DNA from: Paracoccus yeei ATCC BAA-599
GTDB taxonomy: Bacteria > Pseudomonadota > Alphaproteobacteria > Rhodobacterales > Rhodobacteraceae
NCBI RefSeq assembly: GCF_000622145.1
Contig: NZ_JHWH01000016.1
Span: 49,004 to 113,003 of the forward strand
Length of the DNA: 64,000 bases
Reading direction: 5' to 3'
Part shown: in pieces, positions 8,057 through 16,802 of the stretch
Layout: each line of letters starts with the position of its first letter
How positions within the stretch are numbered: position 1 is the stretch's first letter
Translations under genes and position numbers: made by a program
The notes under the pieces: generated by a model
The model's database searches: none
What the model was told of the DNA's origin: nothing
Seen by the model: only the letters and a program-made list of their open reading frames with translations

Positions 8057-9561
8057 CAGTCCAGGGCCGCGTCCGAATGGTCGGTCAGGTCCAGCCAGAT
8101 GGTCTTGAGCTGGGTATACTGGTCATGGGCATGGATGGAATTGTCCCGCCCGCCAAAGCCGGACTGCTTGTAGCCGCCGAAGGGGGTGGTGATGTCGCCC
8201 TCGCCAAAGCTGTTGACGGTGACGGTCCCGGCCCGCAGCATCCGCGCGCCCCGCAGCGCCCGCTTGCCGTTGGCGGTAAAGATCGACGCCGCCAGCCCGT
8301 ATTCGGTGTCGTTGGCGACCGCGATCGCCTCCTCGAAGCTGGACACCGGGATCACGGTCAGGATCGGGCCGAAGATCTCCTCGACCGCCAGCTTCGAATC
8401 GCGCGCGGCCTGCACCACGGTCGGTTCGATGAAGCCCTCGGCCGGGGACGTGCCGCCCAGCAGGATCGTTTCCTTCTGCGCCGCCTCGAGATAGGCCGAG
8501 ACCTTGCCGAAATGGGCCTTGCTGACCAGCGCGCCCACGCGCACCTCGGGGTCCAGCGGATCGCCCAGGATCCATTCGCGGGCATGCGCCTCGACCCGCG
8601 CCATCAGCCGGTCCTGGATGCCCTTCTGCACGATCAGCCGCGACCCGGCCGAGCAGTTCTGCCCCATGTTCCAGAAGGCGCCGTTCACCACGTGGGCTGC
8701 CACCGCATCCAGGTCCTCGGCATCGTCCAGCACGATGCAGGGGTTCTTGCCGCCCAGTTCCAGCACGACCTCTTTCAGGTTGCTGTCGGCCGAATAGTGC
8801 AGGAAGCGCCGCCCCGTGACGGTCGAGCCTGTAAAGCTGACCATGTCCACGTCCGGGTGACGGCCCAGCGGCTCGCCCACCTCGGCGCCCGATCCGGTCA
8901 CGACGTTCAGCACGCCGCGCGGCAGCCCGGCCTCGGCGGCGAGTTCCGCCACGCGCAGCGCGGTCAGCGAGGTCTCGGCGGCGGGCTTGACCACCACCGA
9001 ACAGCCTGAGGCCAGCGCCGGGCCGATCTTCCAGGCCAGCATCAGCAGCGGAAAGTTCCAGGGCAGCACCAGGCCCACGACGCCCACGGGTTCGCGGACG
9101 ATCATGGCGATGTGGTTGTCCGAGGCGGGCGCCACCTGGTCATAGATCTTGTCGATCAGCTCGGCGTGCCATTTCAGGACGTGGATGGTTTCCGGCACGT
9201 CCACCGTCTCGCAGTCGTAGATGGTCTTGCCGGCGTCCAGCGACTCCATCACCGCCAGTTCGCGGGCATTGCGCTCCAGAAGCTTCGCGAACTTCAGCAG
9301 GATCTCCTTGCGCTCGGCCGGGTGCAGGCGCGACCAGCGCCCGTCCTCGAAGGCCTCGCGGGCCTTGGCGACGGCCAGGTCCACGTCCTCGGCCCCGCAG
9401 GCGGCGACCTCGGCCAGCGCCTCGCCGGTGGCGGGGTTCACGGTGGTGAAGGTCTTGCCGCCGATCGCGGGCCGGAAGGTGCCGTCGATGAAGGCGTTCT
9501 GCGGCAGGTCCAGCGACGCCGCGATGGCCTTGTATTCCTGAATGGTCAGCAGATCGGTCAT
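8056..9561 (-). CDS. NAD(P)-dependent aldehyde dehydrogenase (PuuC-like)
   Basis: A 501-aa class I/II-type aldehyde dehydrogenase. Catalytic Cys303 lies in GQNCSAG and general base Glu268 in LELGG; the cofactor-binding PWNFP and FTGST motifs are present. Overall it resembles gamma-glutamyl-gamma-aminobutyraldehyde dehydrogenase (PuuC), but members of this family oxidise many aldehydes. It lies one base before the DapA-like stop codon region and overlaps the FAD gene start, so all four genes (DapA-like, ALDH, FAD oxidase, LysR) are one transcription unit. Likely role: oxidation of the semialdehyde produced by the oxidase or the aldolase. Full family length, nothing broken. Confidence 0.92.
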   Translation of the reverse strand: MTDLLTIQEYKAIAASLDLPQNAFIDGTFRPAIGGKTFTTVNPATGEALAEVAACGAEDVDLAVAKAREAFEDGRWSRLHPAERKEILLKFAKLLERNARELAVMESLDAGKTIYDCETVDVPETIHVLKWHAELIDKIYDQVAPASDNHIAMIVREPVGVVGLVLPWNFPLLMLAWKIGPALASGCSVVVKPAAETSLTALRVAELAAEAGLPRGVLNVVTGSGAEVGEPLGRHPDVDMVSFTGSTVTGRRFLHYSADSNLKEVVLELGGKNPCIVLDDAEDLDAVAAHVVNGAFWNMGQNCSAGSRLIVQKGIQDRLMARVEAHAREWILGDPLDPEVRVGALVSKAHFGKVSAYLEAAQKETILLGGTSPAEGFIEPTVVQAARDSKLAVEEIFGPILTVIPVSSFEEAIAVANDTEYGLAASIFTANGKRALRGARMLRAGTVTVNSFGEGDITTPFGGYKQSGFGGRDNSIHAHDQYTQLKTIWLDLTDHSDAALD

Positions 9562-9562
9562 C

Positions 9563-10480
9563 TCAGTTCCCTTCCGTGATCGCGGCGACGGTGGTTTTCA
9601 GCGTGCGGATCACCTGTTCCAGCGCGCGCTTTTCATCCTTGTTCAGCCCCTTCAGCGGCGGGCGCATCGGCCCGGCGGTGATGCCCGAGACCTCGACCCC
9701 GTGCTTGACGCACTGGATGAACTTGCCGCCCTGTTCCAGCACCCGCATCAAGGGCAGCATCGCCGACATGATCCGGCGGCCCTTGGTGAAATCGCCCTGC
9801 ACGGCGCAGGCTTCGTAAAGCGCCACATGCTCCTCGGGCAGGAAGTTCGAGCCGGCGCAGATCCAGCTGCGCGCGCCCCAGGCGAAGAATTCCAGCGCCT
9901 GGTCGTCCATGCCGCAGGACATCTGGATATGCGGATAGTCGCGCGCCAGCAGGTGCACCCGGTTAATGTCGCCCGAGCTTTCCTTGATGCCGATGACGTT
10001 CTTGGACCGCCCCACGCGATCCAGGAACTCGGTCCCCATCTCGACCGACATCCGGCCGGGATAGTTGTAAAGGATGATCGGCAGCCCGCAGGCGCGGTCG
10101 ATGGCCAGCGCGTTCAGGGCGTTTTCCTGTTCCGTGGGCACCGAATAGGGGGGCGTGCCCAGCAGGATCGCATCGGCCCCCATCTCGCGCGCGCCCTGCG
10201 CCAGAGCGATGGAATCGGGCGTGCGCATCGCGCCGGTGCCGACGATGACCGGCAGGCGGCCGGCCACGCGCTCGGTGATGAAGCGCGCCAGCTCCAGCCG
10301 CTCCTCGACCGTCTCGGCATAGTTCTCGCCGGTGGACCCGCCCGAGATCAGCCCGTGCACGCCCGCCGCGATCAGCCGCTCGATCAACTCGGCCAGGGCA
10401 TCCAGGTCAAAGCTGCCGTCCGCCTGGAACGGCGTGATGAGGGGGGTGTAGATGCCTTCCAGCACCATCCGGGGTGTCAT
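9563..10480 (-). CDS. DapA-family (dihydrodipicolinate synthase-like) aldolase or deaminase
   Basis: A 305-aa TIM-barrel protein of the DHDPS/N-acetylneuraminate lyase superfamily. The Schiff-base lysine is K166 (IGIKESSG), the catalytic tyrosine about Y138 (LYNYPGR), and the phosphate/carboxylate loop is GGSTGENY. The start at 10480 has AGGAGG 8 bases upstream. In hydroxyproline breakdown a DapA-family deaminase works with an FAD oxidase and an aldehyde dehydrogenase, the same trio seen here, so that chemistry is a fair model. It is first in its operon, away from lysine biosynthesis genes, so true DapA is less likely. The shared box at 10564-10598 lies 84 bases upstream. Confidence 0.85.
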   Translation of the reverse strand: MTPRMVLEGIYTPLITPFQADGSFDLDALAELIERLIAAGVHGLISGGSTGENYAETVEERLELARFITERVAGRLPVIVGTGAMRTPDSIALAQGAREMGADAILLGTPPYSVPTEQENALNALAIDRACGLPIILYNYPGRMSVEMGTEFLDRVGRSKNVIGIKESSGDINRVHLLARDYPHIQMSCGMDDQALEFFAWGARSWICAGSNFLPEEHVALYEACAVQGDFTKGRRIMSAMLPLMRVLEQGGKFIQCVKHGVEVSGITAGPMRPPLKGLNKDEKRALEQVIRTLKTTVAAITEGN

Positions 10481-10563
10481 GTCGCGGCCTCCTGGGTGTC
10501 GGCCCCGCCCCGGGGCCCTTCGCTGTCCCCGGTGGTAAGGCCGCCGGCCCCCGTCCCGCAAAG

Positions 10564-10598
10564 GAGAATGTTCTGGATCGAGGCATTAGAAAAACTGG
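10564..10598 (-). promoter_or_regulatory. 35-bp shared upstream box, copy 2 (catabolic operon)
   Basis: Counterpart of the box at 5618-5652 with the same length and orientation: GAGAAT, TCG, GCATTAG and CTGG are preserved. The core TTAG-AAAAA-CTGG fits a LysR-type dyad. Just beside it, at 10602-10627, a 13-bp GC-rich unit is tandemly duplicated. Confidence 0.6.
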
Positions 10599-10680
10599 GG
10601 CTGGCCGGCGCGACTGGCCGGCGCGACTGCCCGACGCGGTGCGGCGGCGCAAGGCGCGGCCGTCGCGACGGCCGCGCATG

Positions 10681-10712
10681 AAAAAACCGCGCCCCCTGTC
10701 GGGGACGCGGTT
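10681..10712 (-). terminator. Rho-independent terminator of rpmG
   Basis: Read on the minus strand, AACCGCG-T-CCCC pairs with GGGG-G-CGCGGTT around a short loop and is followed by a run of six T. It lies 27 bp after the rpmG stop codon. Confidence 0.85.
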
Positions 10713-10738
10713 CCGCATGATTTCTGTCCGGGCAGATC

Positions 10739-10906
10739 TTACTTGATCTTGCCTTCCTTGTACTCGACATGCTTGCGCACGACCGGGTCGTATTTGTTGA
10801 CCGCCATCTTTTCGGTCATCGTGCGGGCGTTCTTCTTGGTGACATAGAAGTGCCCGGTCCCGGCCGTCGAGTTCAGACGGATCTTGATCGTCGTCGGCTT
10901 CGCCAT
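10739..10906 (-). CDS. rpmG: 50S ribosomal protein L33
   Basis: A 55-aa basic protein of the large ribosomal subunit, recognisable by its start [14 protein letters not shown] and the segment [12 protein letters not shown]. It is the zinc-independent form without the CxxC pairs found in some paralogues. The start at 10906 is preceded by GGAG 7 bases upstream. Monocistronic, with a clear terminator downstream. Confidence 0.96.
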   Translation of the reverse strand: MAKPTTIKIRLNSTAGTGHFYVTKKNARTMTEKMAVNKYDPVVRKHVEYKEGKIK

Positions 10907-11040
10907 CTCATTGCTCCTGCTGCGGGGCAAAGACGCTGCTGCGAACCCCGTGGAATCTCTTGAAGCCCGCCTTTTACTGCGAGAACGGGCGAAGTCAACG
11001 GCGAATCGCAGGGTTTTGCGTCGGAACGGCCCAAAGGGCG

Positions 11041-11424
11041 CTAGCCCGCCGTCTCGCGCAGCCAGCGGCCGTGCACCCAGCCGACATCCGGCCCGGTGAT
11101 GCGCCGCGCCGGCCCGGCATTGGCGCAGACCCCCTTCTGGTCGGTCTGGCCGCCATCGCGCGCGATGCCCACCCATTCGCCCTGCCGGTCGATGATGAGC
11201 ACCCGGTCGCCGTTGTGAAGCCGCCCGATCCGGGCATAGGTGGTGGCCGGGCCGGTGCGGATCGCCAGGAAACCGTCGCCCTCGGCGCGCAGGCCGAAGA
11301 CCTCGCCGCCGATGCAGGTGGCGGCCTGGCCGTCGCCCTCGGGCTCGATGACGGGAACGGCCAGCTGTTGCGCCAGCGCGGCCCCGCCCCAGGCCATCAG
11401 GCCCATCGTCAGCATCATGCGCAT
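11041..11424 (-). CDS. Exported SH3-domain protein
   Basis: A 127-aa protein with a signal peptide ([19 protein letters not shown]) and a bacterial SH3-like fold: [25 protein letters not shown] followed at a distance by GWVHGRWL is the usual SH3b pattern. Such domains often bind peptidoglycan or assist envelope proteins. An in-frame ATG lies 5 codons upstream (11439), but the start at 11424 has GGGGGA 7 bases before it. Two cysteines (TCIGG, GVCANAG) could form a disulfide. No operon partner; rnpB follows upstream. Confidence 0.75.
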   Translation of the reverse strand: MRMMLTMGLMAWGGAALAQQLAVPVIEPEGDGQAATCIGGEVFGLRAEGDGFLAIRTGPATTYARIGRLHNGDRVLIIDRQGEWVGIARDGGQTDQKGVCANAGPARRITGPDVGWVHGRWLRETAG

Positions 11425-11538
11425 GGATCGATCCCCCATGAATCGGGTCGAGCCTAGCATACTGTCCCGCCCTGACACGGGCGAAAAAGGGCCGCTCGCG
11501 AAAAAGCGCGGCGGCGGAAACGAAGGGCGGGCGGAAAA

Positions 11539-11912
11539 TGCGCGGATGGCCTGTAAGCCGGATTTTGTTCCGGGGTCGCCCCCTTCGATGACCATTCCTC
11601 TGGCCCCGCCGTTGCCGACGGGATCTAGCTGCCAACCCGGACCTGCTGGGGCGAAGGCGGCCCTGTCTTGCGACGCGCGGTCCCTATTCGGCATTGCTCC
11701 CGGTGGGGCTTGCCTTGCCGGTCCTGTTGCCAGGCCCGCGGTGGGCTCTTACCCCACCGTTTCACCCTTGCCCGCGGCGGACCACGGGCGGTCTCTTCTC
11801 TGTGGCGCTTTCCCTGGGGTTGCCCCCGCCGGGCGTTACCCGGCACCGTGCCTTCATGGAGTCCGGACTTTCCTCGACGGTCGCCCGCCGCGGTCATCCG
11901 GCCATCCGCGCA
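11539..11912 (-). ncRNA. rnpB: RNase P RNA, bacterial class A
   Basis: Catalytic RNA of RNase P, which trims tRNA 5' ends. The minus strand carries the universal GAGGAAAGTCCGGACTCC (near 11859-11877), internal conserved parts such as the AGAGACCGCCC region, and the 3' segment AAAATCCGGCTTACAGG. The ends pair: TGCGCGGATGGCC (5') with GGCCATCCGCGCA (3') forms helix P1, which fixes the boundaries to within a few bases. About 374 nt, a normal length. Confidence 0.95.
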
Positions 11913-11959
11913 AGGGGCAGATAGGGCGGTCGCGCGCCGGGGTCAAGCGCCGCGCCGGC

Positions 11960-11994
11960 GGCACGGGCGGCATGGGTATTCGGAAGACGGTGAA
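11960..11994. repeat. Dispersed repeat copy (GCATGGGTATTyGG family)
   Basis: This 35-bp stretch is a diverged copy of the sequence at 22956-22990 and, inverted, 23720-23754. The common core is CATGGGTATTyGGrArACGGTGAA. It begins right after the stop codon of the HxlR gene, as the copy at 22990 begins right after a minus-strand stop. Confidence 0.6.
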
Positions 11995-11997
11995 GGA

Positions 11998-12327
11998 TCA
12001 GGGCCGGGACCAGTTGCTGGCGATCTGCGGCAGCCGGTCCTCGATCCAGCCCAGCAGCGCATCGACGCGGGCGGCCGCCTCCTGGCCCAGGGGCGTCAGT
12101 TCGTATTCCACATGCGGCGGCACGGTGCCGAAATCGCGGCGCAGCACCATGCCGTCGGCTTCAAGCCCCTGCAGGGTCTGGGCCAGCATGCGCTCGCTGA
12201 CCCCGCCGATGTGCCGGCGCAAGCCGCTGAAGCGCTGCGGCCCCGCCGCCAGGGTCCACAGCACCAGCATCCCCCAGCGCCCCGTCAGCCGCCGCAGGAC
12301 GTCGCGCGACGGGCAGGCCGCGGCCAT
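11998..12327 (-). CDS. HxlR-family transcriptional regulator, likely redox-sensing (QorR/YodB type)
   Basis: A 109-aa winged-helix repressor of the HxlR family: DVLRRLTGRWGMLVLWTL at the N-terminus, recognition-helix region ISGVSERMLAQTLQ-like (IGGVSERMLAQTL) and a wing with HVEYELTPLG. Cys5 precedes the first helix, the place where YodB/QorR-type regulators carry a redox-active cysteine. The start at 12327 is chosen for AAGGGG 8-9 bases upstream; an ORF extends 29 codons further but lacks such a signal. Divergent from a quinone-reductase-like gene across a palindromic region, so it probably represses that gene and itself. Confidence 0.85.
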   Translation of the reverse strand: MAAACPSRDVLRRLTGRWGMLVLWTLAAGPQRFSGLRRHIGGVSERMLAQTLQGLEADGMVLRRDFGTVPPHVEYELTPLGQEAAARVDALLGWIEDRLPQIASNWSRP

Positions 12328-12355
12328 CAGATCGCCCCTTTGCGGATTTTCCACA

Positions 12356-12392
12356 CTAACATTCCTGTATGTTCTTACTATTGATAAGTTAG
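12356..12392. promoter_or_regulatory. Palindromic operator region between the HxlR and quinone-reductase genes
   Basis: AACAT (12358-12362) and ATGTT (12369-12373) form an inverted repeat with a 6-bp spacer. A second, wider pair CTAAC (12356-12360) and GTTAG (12388-12392) encloses it. The location between divergent genes and the AT-richness, against a GC-rich background, suit an HxlR operator. Confidence 0.55.
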
Positions 12393-12431
12393 GCGCGTAT
12401 CTGTTTCCGCACAAGAGTAACGGAGATCATC

Positions 12432-13271
12432 ATGACTGTTGCGATTACCGGAGCCACCGGCCAACTGGGCCGCCTGACCATTGCCAAGCTGAAAACCCTG
12501 CTGCCCGAGGACCAGATCGTCGCCCTGGCGCGGTCGCCCGAAAAGGCCGACCTGGGGGTCGAGACCCGCGCCTTCGACTATGACCAGCCCGAGACGCTGG
12601 CGCCCGCGCTGGCGGGCGTCGAGCGGCTGCTGCTGATTTCGTCGAGCGAGGTCGGCAAGCGCGCGCCCCAGCACCGCACGGTGATCGAGGCCGCCAAGGC
12701 CGCGGGCGTGGGCGAGATCGTCTATACCAGCCTGCTGCATGCCGACCGCTCGCCCCTGTCGCTGGCGGCGGAGCATGTCGAGACCGAGGCGGCGCTGGCG
12801 GAATCGGGCATTCCGCACACGATTCTGCGCAATGGCTGGTATGCCGAGAACTACACCGGGTGGATTCCGACCGCCTTGCAGCATGGCGCGCTGATCGGCG
12901 CGGCGGGCGCGGGCCGGGTGTCGGGCGCGGCGCGGGCGGATTACGCGGAGGCCGCCGCCCGGGTTCTGGCCGAGGGCGGCCATGCCGGGCAGACCTATGA
13001 GCTGGCCGCGGACGATGCCTGGACGCTGGCGGATCTGGCGGCCGAGGTCTCGCGCCAGAGCGGGCGCGACATTCCCTATGTGGACCTGCCCGAGGCCGAA
13101 TACGCCGCCGCGCTGGTCAAGGCCGGGCTGCCCGAGGGCCTTGCGGCGGCGATCGCCGGCTGGGACGCGGGTGCGGCCCAAGGCGCGCTGTTCGACGACG
13201 GCCGGGCGCTGTCGCGGCTGATCGGGCGGCCGACCACGCCGCTTGCGGACGTCGTGCGCGCCGCGCTTTAG
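12432..13271 (+). CDS. qorB: NAD(P)H:quinone oxidoreductase type 2-like, NmrA/SDR family
   Basis: A 279-aa atypical short-chain-dehydrogenase-like protein with the NADPH-binding motif GATGQLG at residue 7 and the YTSLLHA and LRNGWYAENY segments of the QorB/YtfG family. E. coli QorB reduces quinones with NADPH, and Corynebacterium QorR (HxlR family) controls a divergent qor2, the same layout as here. Role: detoxifying quinones or electrophiles in the cytoplasm. GGAG lies 7-10 bases before the ATG. The 3' end overlaps the convergent helicase gene by 4 bp. The symbol is by similarity. Confidence 0.85.
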   Translation: MTVAITGATGQLGRLTIAKLKTLLPEDQIVALARSPEKADLGVETRAFDYDQPETLAPALAGVERLLLISSSEVGKRAPQHRTVIEAAKAAGVGEIVYTSLLHADRSPLSLAAEHVETEAALAESGIPHTILRNGWYAENYTGWIPTALQHGALIGAAGAGRVSGAARADYAEAAARVLAEGGHAGQTYELAADDAWTLADLAAEVSRQSGRDIPYVDLPEAEYAAALVKAGLPEGLAAAIAGWDAGAAQGALFDDGRALSRLIGRPTTPLADVVRAAL

Positions 13272-15655
13272 AACGGCACGTCACCGGTCGAGGCGCCCGA
13301 GGCGGGCTGAACGTAGCCCGCCTTGATGGTCTTGAAGCCCGTCGGAAACTCGACCGTCAGCGTATCCTCGGCGATGCCGCGGATGGTGCCATTGCCGAAT
13401 TTCTGGTGAAACACCCGGTCGCCCACGGCATAGCGGGCAGCCGGTTCGGCGTCGATGACGACCGGCGTGCGGTGTACGGGCTGTGTACGTTCGGACGACC
13501 GCTGCTGCATCCGCTTCCAGCCCGGGGAATTGTAGACATCGGCCTTGAAGGCGCGCTCGTGCATGGCCGAGGTGGCGAAGGGCTGCGCCGCCGCGCCATA
13601 GCCGCCGCCGTAAAGTCCGGGCGGCGTCAGCACCTCGACATGCTCCTCGGGCAGTTCGTCGATGAAGCGCGAGGGCAGCGAGGACTGCCATTGCCCGTAC
13701 ATGCGGCGGTTGCCGGCGAAGGTGATGGTGGCCAGCTCCTCGGCCCGGGTGATGCCGACATAGGCCAGGCGGCGCTCCTCCTCGAGACCCTTCATGCCTG
13801 ATTCGTCCATGCTGCGCTGGCTGGGGAACAGCCCGTCCTCCCACCCCGGCAGGAAGACGATGGGATATTCCAGCCCCTTGGCGGCGTGCAGCGTCATGAT
13901 GCTGACCTGCTCGGCCTGTTCGCCCGTGTCGTTGTCCATGACCAGCGCGACATGTTCCAGAAAGCCCTGAAGGTTCTCGAACTCCTCCAAGGCCTTGATC
14001 AGTTCCTTGAGGTTGTCGAGCCGGCCGGGCGCGTCGGGCGACTTGTCGTTCTGCCACATCGCGGTGTAGCCGGATTCGTCCAGGATGCGCTCGGCCAGTT
14101 CGACATGGTTGACCCTGTCGTCCAGCACATCGGCGTGCCAGCGGCCCATGCCCTGAACGAAGTTGCGCAGCGCCGCGCCGCCCTTGCCGCCGATCGCCTG
14201 CGTGGCCACGACCGAGGCCGCGCCCTCGAGCAGCGACAGGCCGCGTTCGCGCGCCTCGCGCTGGATGGTCTGCACCGCCTTGTCGCCCAGACCCCGCTTC
14301 GGCACGTTCACGATGCGCTCGAAGGCGAGGTCGTCGGTCGGGCTGACCGCCAGCCGGAAATAGGCCATGGCGTCGCGGATTTCCTGGCGTTCATAGAACC
14401 GCGGCCCGCCGACCACCCGATAGGGCAGGCCGATGGTCATGAAGCGGTCCTCGAACGCCCGCATTTGGTGGCTGGCGCGCACGAGGATCGCGATGTCGTT
14501 CAGGCTGCGCTTGCCGATGCTGTGGCGGTGGCCGCCCTGGAACGCCTCGATCTCTTCGCCGATCCAGCGCGCCTCGGCCTCGCTGTCCCAATGGCCGATC
14601 AGGCGGACGGGCTCGCCGCCCTGGGCCTCGGTCCACAGCGTCTTGCCCAAGCGCCCCTTGTTCGCCGCAATCAATCCCGAGGCGGCGGCCAGGATATGCG
14701 GGGTGGAACGATAGTTCTGTTCCAGCCGGATCACCTGCGCACCGGGGAAATCCGCCTCGAAGCGCAGGATGTTGCCGACCTCGGCGCCGCGCCAGCCGTA
14801 GATCGACTGGTCGTCGTCGCCCACGCAGCAGATGTTCTTGTGCGCCTGCGCCAGCAGCCGCAGCCACATGTACTGGGCGACGTTGGTGTCCTGGTATTCG
14901 TCCACCAGGATATAACGGAAGCGGTCCTGCCATTGGCGCAGCACGTCCGGGTGCGCCTGAAAGATGGTGACGCAATGCATCAGGAGGTCGCCGAAATCGA
15001 CGGCGTTCAGCTCCAGCAGGCGGCGCTGATAGGCGGCGTAAAGCTTGCCGCCCCAGCCGTCGAAGGCGCGCTCCTCGCCCCTGGGTAGCCGGGCGGGGGT
15101 GATGCAGCGGTTTTTCCAGCCGTCGATCAGCCCGGCAAGCTGCCGCGCCGGCCAACGTTTCTCGTCGATGTTCTCGGCCGCGATCAGCTGCTTCAGCAGG
15201 CGGATCTGGTCGTCGGTGTCGAGAATGGTGAAGCTGGGTTTCAGGTGCAGCGTCGCATCGCCAACCAGTTCGGCATGGCGGCGCAGGATCTTGACGCTGA
15301 CGCTGTGGAAGGTGCCCAGCCAGGGCATGCCCTCGACCATCTCGCCCAGAAGGCGGCCGATGCGGTCCTTCATCTCGCGCGCGGCCTTGTTGGTGAAGGT
15401 CACGGCCAGGATCTGGCCGGGGCGCGCGCGGCCCTGGGTCAGCAGGTGCGCGATGCGGGTGGTCAGCGCCCGGGTCTTGCCGGTGCCGGCGCCGGCGAGC
15501 AGCAGCACGGGCCCGTCCAACGCCTCGACCGCGGCGCGCTGCGCATCGTTCAGCCCGTCCAGATAGGGCGCCGGCCGCGCCGACATGGCGCGCTGCGAAA
15601 GCGGCACCGGGGCTGCGGCGGCCTCGAAGGCATCGGAATCGTCGAATTCGTTCAT
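13268..15655 (-). CDS. uvrD: UvrD/PcrA-type ATP-dependent DNA helicase
   Basis: A 795-aa superfamily 1A 3'-5' helicase acting in nucleotide-excision and mismatch repair and replication-fork processing. Walker A AGAGTGKTR lies near residue 58; motif II is VDEYQDTN, motif III DDDQSIYGWRGAE, motif IV QNYRST, motif V TLHAAKGLE and motif VI YVGITRAEE. The C-terminal tail (VGDRVFHQKFGNGTIRGI) is the Tudor-like RNA-polymerase-binding domain of UvrD/PcrA. Length is somewhat above E. coli UvrD (720 aa). Monocistronic. Confidence 0.96.
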   Translation of the reverse strand: MNEFDDSDAFEAAAAPVPLSQRAMSARPAPYLDGLNDAQRAAVEALDGPVLLLAGAGTGKTRALTTRIAHLLTQGRARPGQILAVTFTNKAAREMKDRIGRLLGEMVEGMPWLGTFHSVSVKILRRHAELVGDATLHLKPSFTILDTDDQIRLLKQLIAAENIDEKRWPARQLAGLIDGWKNRCITPARLPRGEERAFDGWGGKLYAAYQRRLLELNAVDFGDLLMHCVTIFQAHPDVLRQWQDRFRYILVDEYQDTNVAQYMWLRLLAQAHKNICCVGDDDQSIYGWRGAEVGNILRFEADFPGAQVIRLEQNYRSTPHILAAASGLIAANKGRLGKTLWTEAQGGEPVRLIGHWDSEAEARWIGEEIEAFQGGHRHSIGKRSLNDIAILVRASHQMRAFEDRFMTIGLPYRVVGGPRFYERQEIRDAMAYFRLAVSPTDDLAFERIVNVPKRGLGDKAVQTIQREARERGLSLLEGAASVVATQAIGGKGGAALRNFVQGMGRWHADVLDDRVNHVELAERILDESGYTAMWQNDKSPDAPGRLDNLKELIKALEEFENLQGFLEHVALVMDNDTGEQAEQVSIMTLHAAKGLEYPIVFLPGWEDGLFPSQRSMDESGMKGLEEERRLAYVGITRAEELATITFAGNRRMYGQWQSSLPSRFIDELPEEHVEVLTPPGLYGGGYGAAAQPFATSAMHERAFKADVYNSPGWKRMQQRSSERTQPVHRTPVVIDAEPAARYAVGDRVFHQKFGNGTIRGIAEDTLTVEFPTGFKTIKAGYVQPASGASTGDVPF

Positions 15656-15727
15656 GCCGCCAACATAACCCCTGCAGGCGCGCCAGGAAAGCCCGCGTTC
15701 ACGCCTTGTTCACATCACGCCCGCAGG

Positions 15728-16708
15728 TCATGCCCGCAGACCGGCAAAGATCGACGGGTCCAGGCTGACCTGGGCGAAGGTCTCGCCCTGGGTCAGTACG
15801 CTGACGGCATCGTGCGAATGCAGCGATTCCTGATGACTGGCGACGACGCGGAAATCGCCGATACGCGGCTCGGCCAGCAGTTCGGCGGCAAAGGCGCGCA
15901 CCGCGTCCTCGACGAAGATCGGGTTCGCGGCATTGAGTTCGGCGAAGGCCTGCTCGTCCTCGCGCTTGACCATGACCTGGGTTTCGGTGGCGACGGCGCG
16001 GCGGCACAGCGCGACCATGTCCTCGAACCACAGGGTTTCGCCCTGGGTCACGGCCGAGATCCGGGCGATGGAGCGCTGCGAATGCGGCGTCGCCAGCTGG
16101 CCCCGCATCTGGCGGGCGTGTTCGCTAAGCTCCAGCGAGCACGGGCAGGTCGAGGAATAGACGTAATCGAAGTGCATGATCTTGAGCCGCTGCCCGGCGC
16201 GTTCTGCCAGCTCCAGCGCGATGTCGTAATACTGCCAGCCCGTCAGGCCCGAGCGCAGCGAGTCGACCCGCATCGGATAGCTGAGCCGCATCTGGATGCG
16301 GGCGTCGATGCTGTCCAGGTCGGACTTGTAGTCCTGCAGCGCGGCTTCCAGCACCCCCATCGAGAAGCGCTTCTCGGCATGGGCGTAGAAGGACCGCATG
16401 ATGCGGCTCATGTTGATGCCCTTGCGGTCGGATTCCAGGCTGACGGTGCCGGTGACGCTGGTTTCCAGCGTGACCTCGCCCCCCTCCTTGGTCTGGTAGC
16501 GGATCGGCAGGCGAAAGTTCGAGATGCCGACATGCTGGATCGCGGCGCGCGCACCGACGATCAGGCTGGCGGGCCCGTTCTGCAGGTCCGGCAGGCTGGC
16601 CTTGTAACTGGCATCCACCCGAAAGTCGGCGGGATAGTCCCGCTTGAGCGCCGGATAGGCGCGTTCGGTGGCGAGGGGTCCGGGAAACAGGGGGCGGGCC
16701 TCGGTCAT
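15728..16708 (-). CDS. folE2: GTP cyclohydrolase I type IB
   Basis: A 326-aa FolE2-family enzyme that converts GTP to 7,8-dihydroneopterin triphosphate, the first step of folate (and queuosine-type) biosynthesis. Diagnostic features are FVYSSTCPCSLELSEHA-like sequence (YVYSSTCPCSLELS) with the metal-binding Cys, and the C-terminal ASHQESLHSHDAV. The start at 16708 has GAGGA upstream; a longer reading from 16765 is not supported. FolE2 works with several metals and often replaces zinc-dependent FolE in low-zinc conditions, but no Zur box is apparent. Stands alone between uvrD and metZ on the same strand. Confidence 0.95.
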   Translation of the reverse strand: MTEARPLFPGPLATERAYPALKRDYPADFRVDASYKASLPDLQNGPASLIVGARAAIQHVGISNFRLPIRYQTKEGGEVTLETSVTGTVSLESDRKGINMSRIMRSFYAHAEKRFSMGVLEAALQDYKSDLDSIDARIQMRLSYPMRVDSLRSGLTGWQYYDIALELAERAGQRLKIMHFDYVYSSTCPCSLELSEHARQMRGQLATPHSQRSIARISAVTQGETLWFEDMVALCRRAVATETQVMVKREDEQAFAELNAANPIFVEDAVRAFAAELLAEPRIGDFRVVASHQESLHSHDAVSVLTQGETFAQVSLDPSIFAGLRA

Positions 16709-16802
16709 GGTCGTCCTCGTGGGGTGACGGTCGGGCGCAATGTGGGCACGATGCCCTGAAAACAAAAGGGGCGTCCGCCGCGGCAGGCGCCCCGAACGGG
16801 CC

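Noticed and set aside
15656..15727. Small gene between uvrD and folE2
   Set aside because: Only 72 bp, no ribosome site and no conserved frame.
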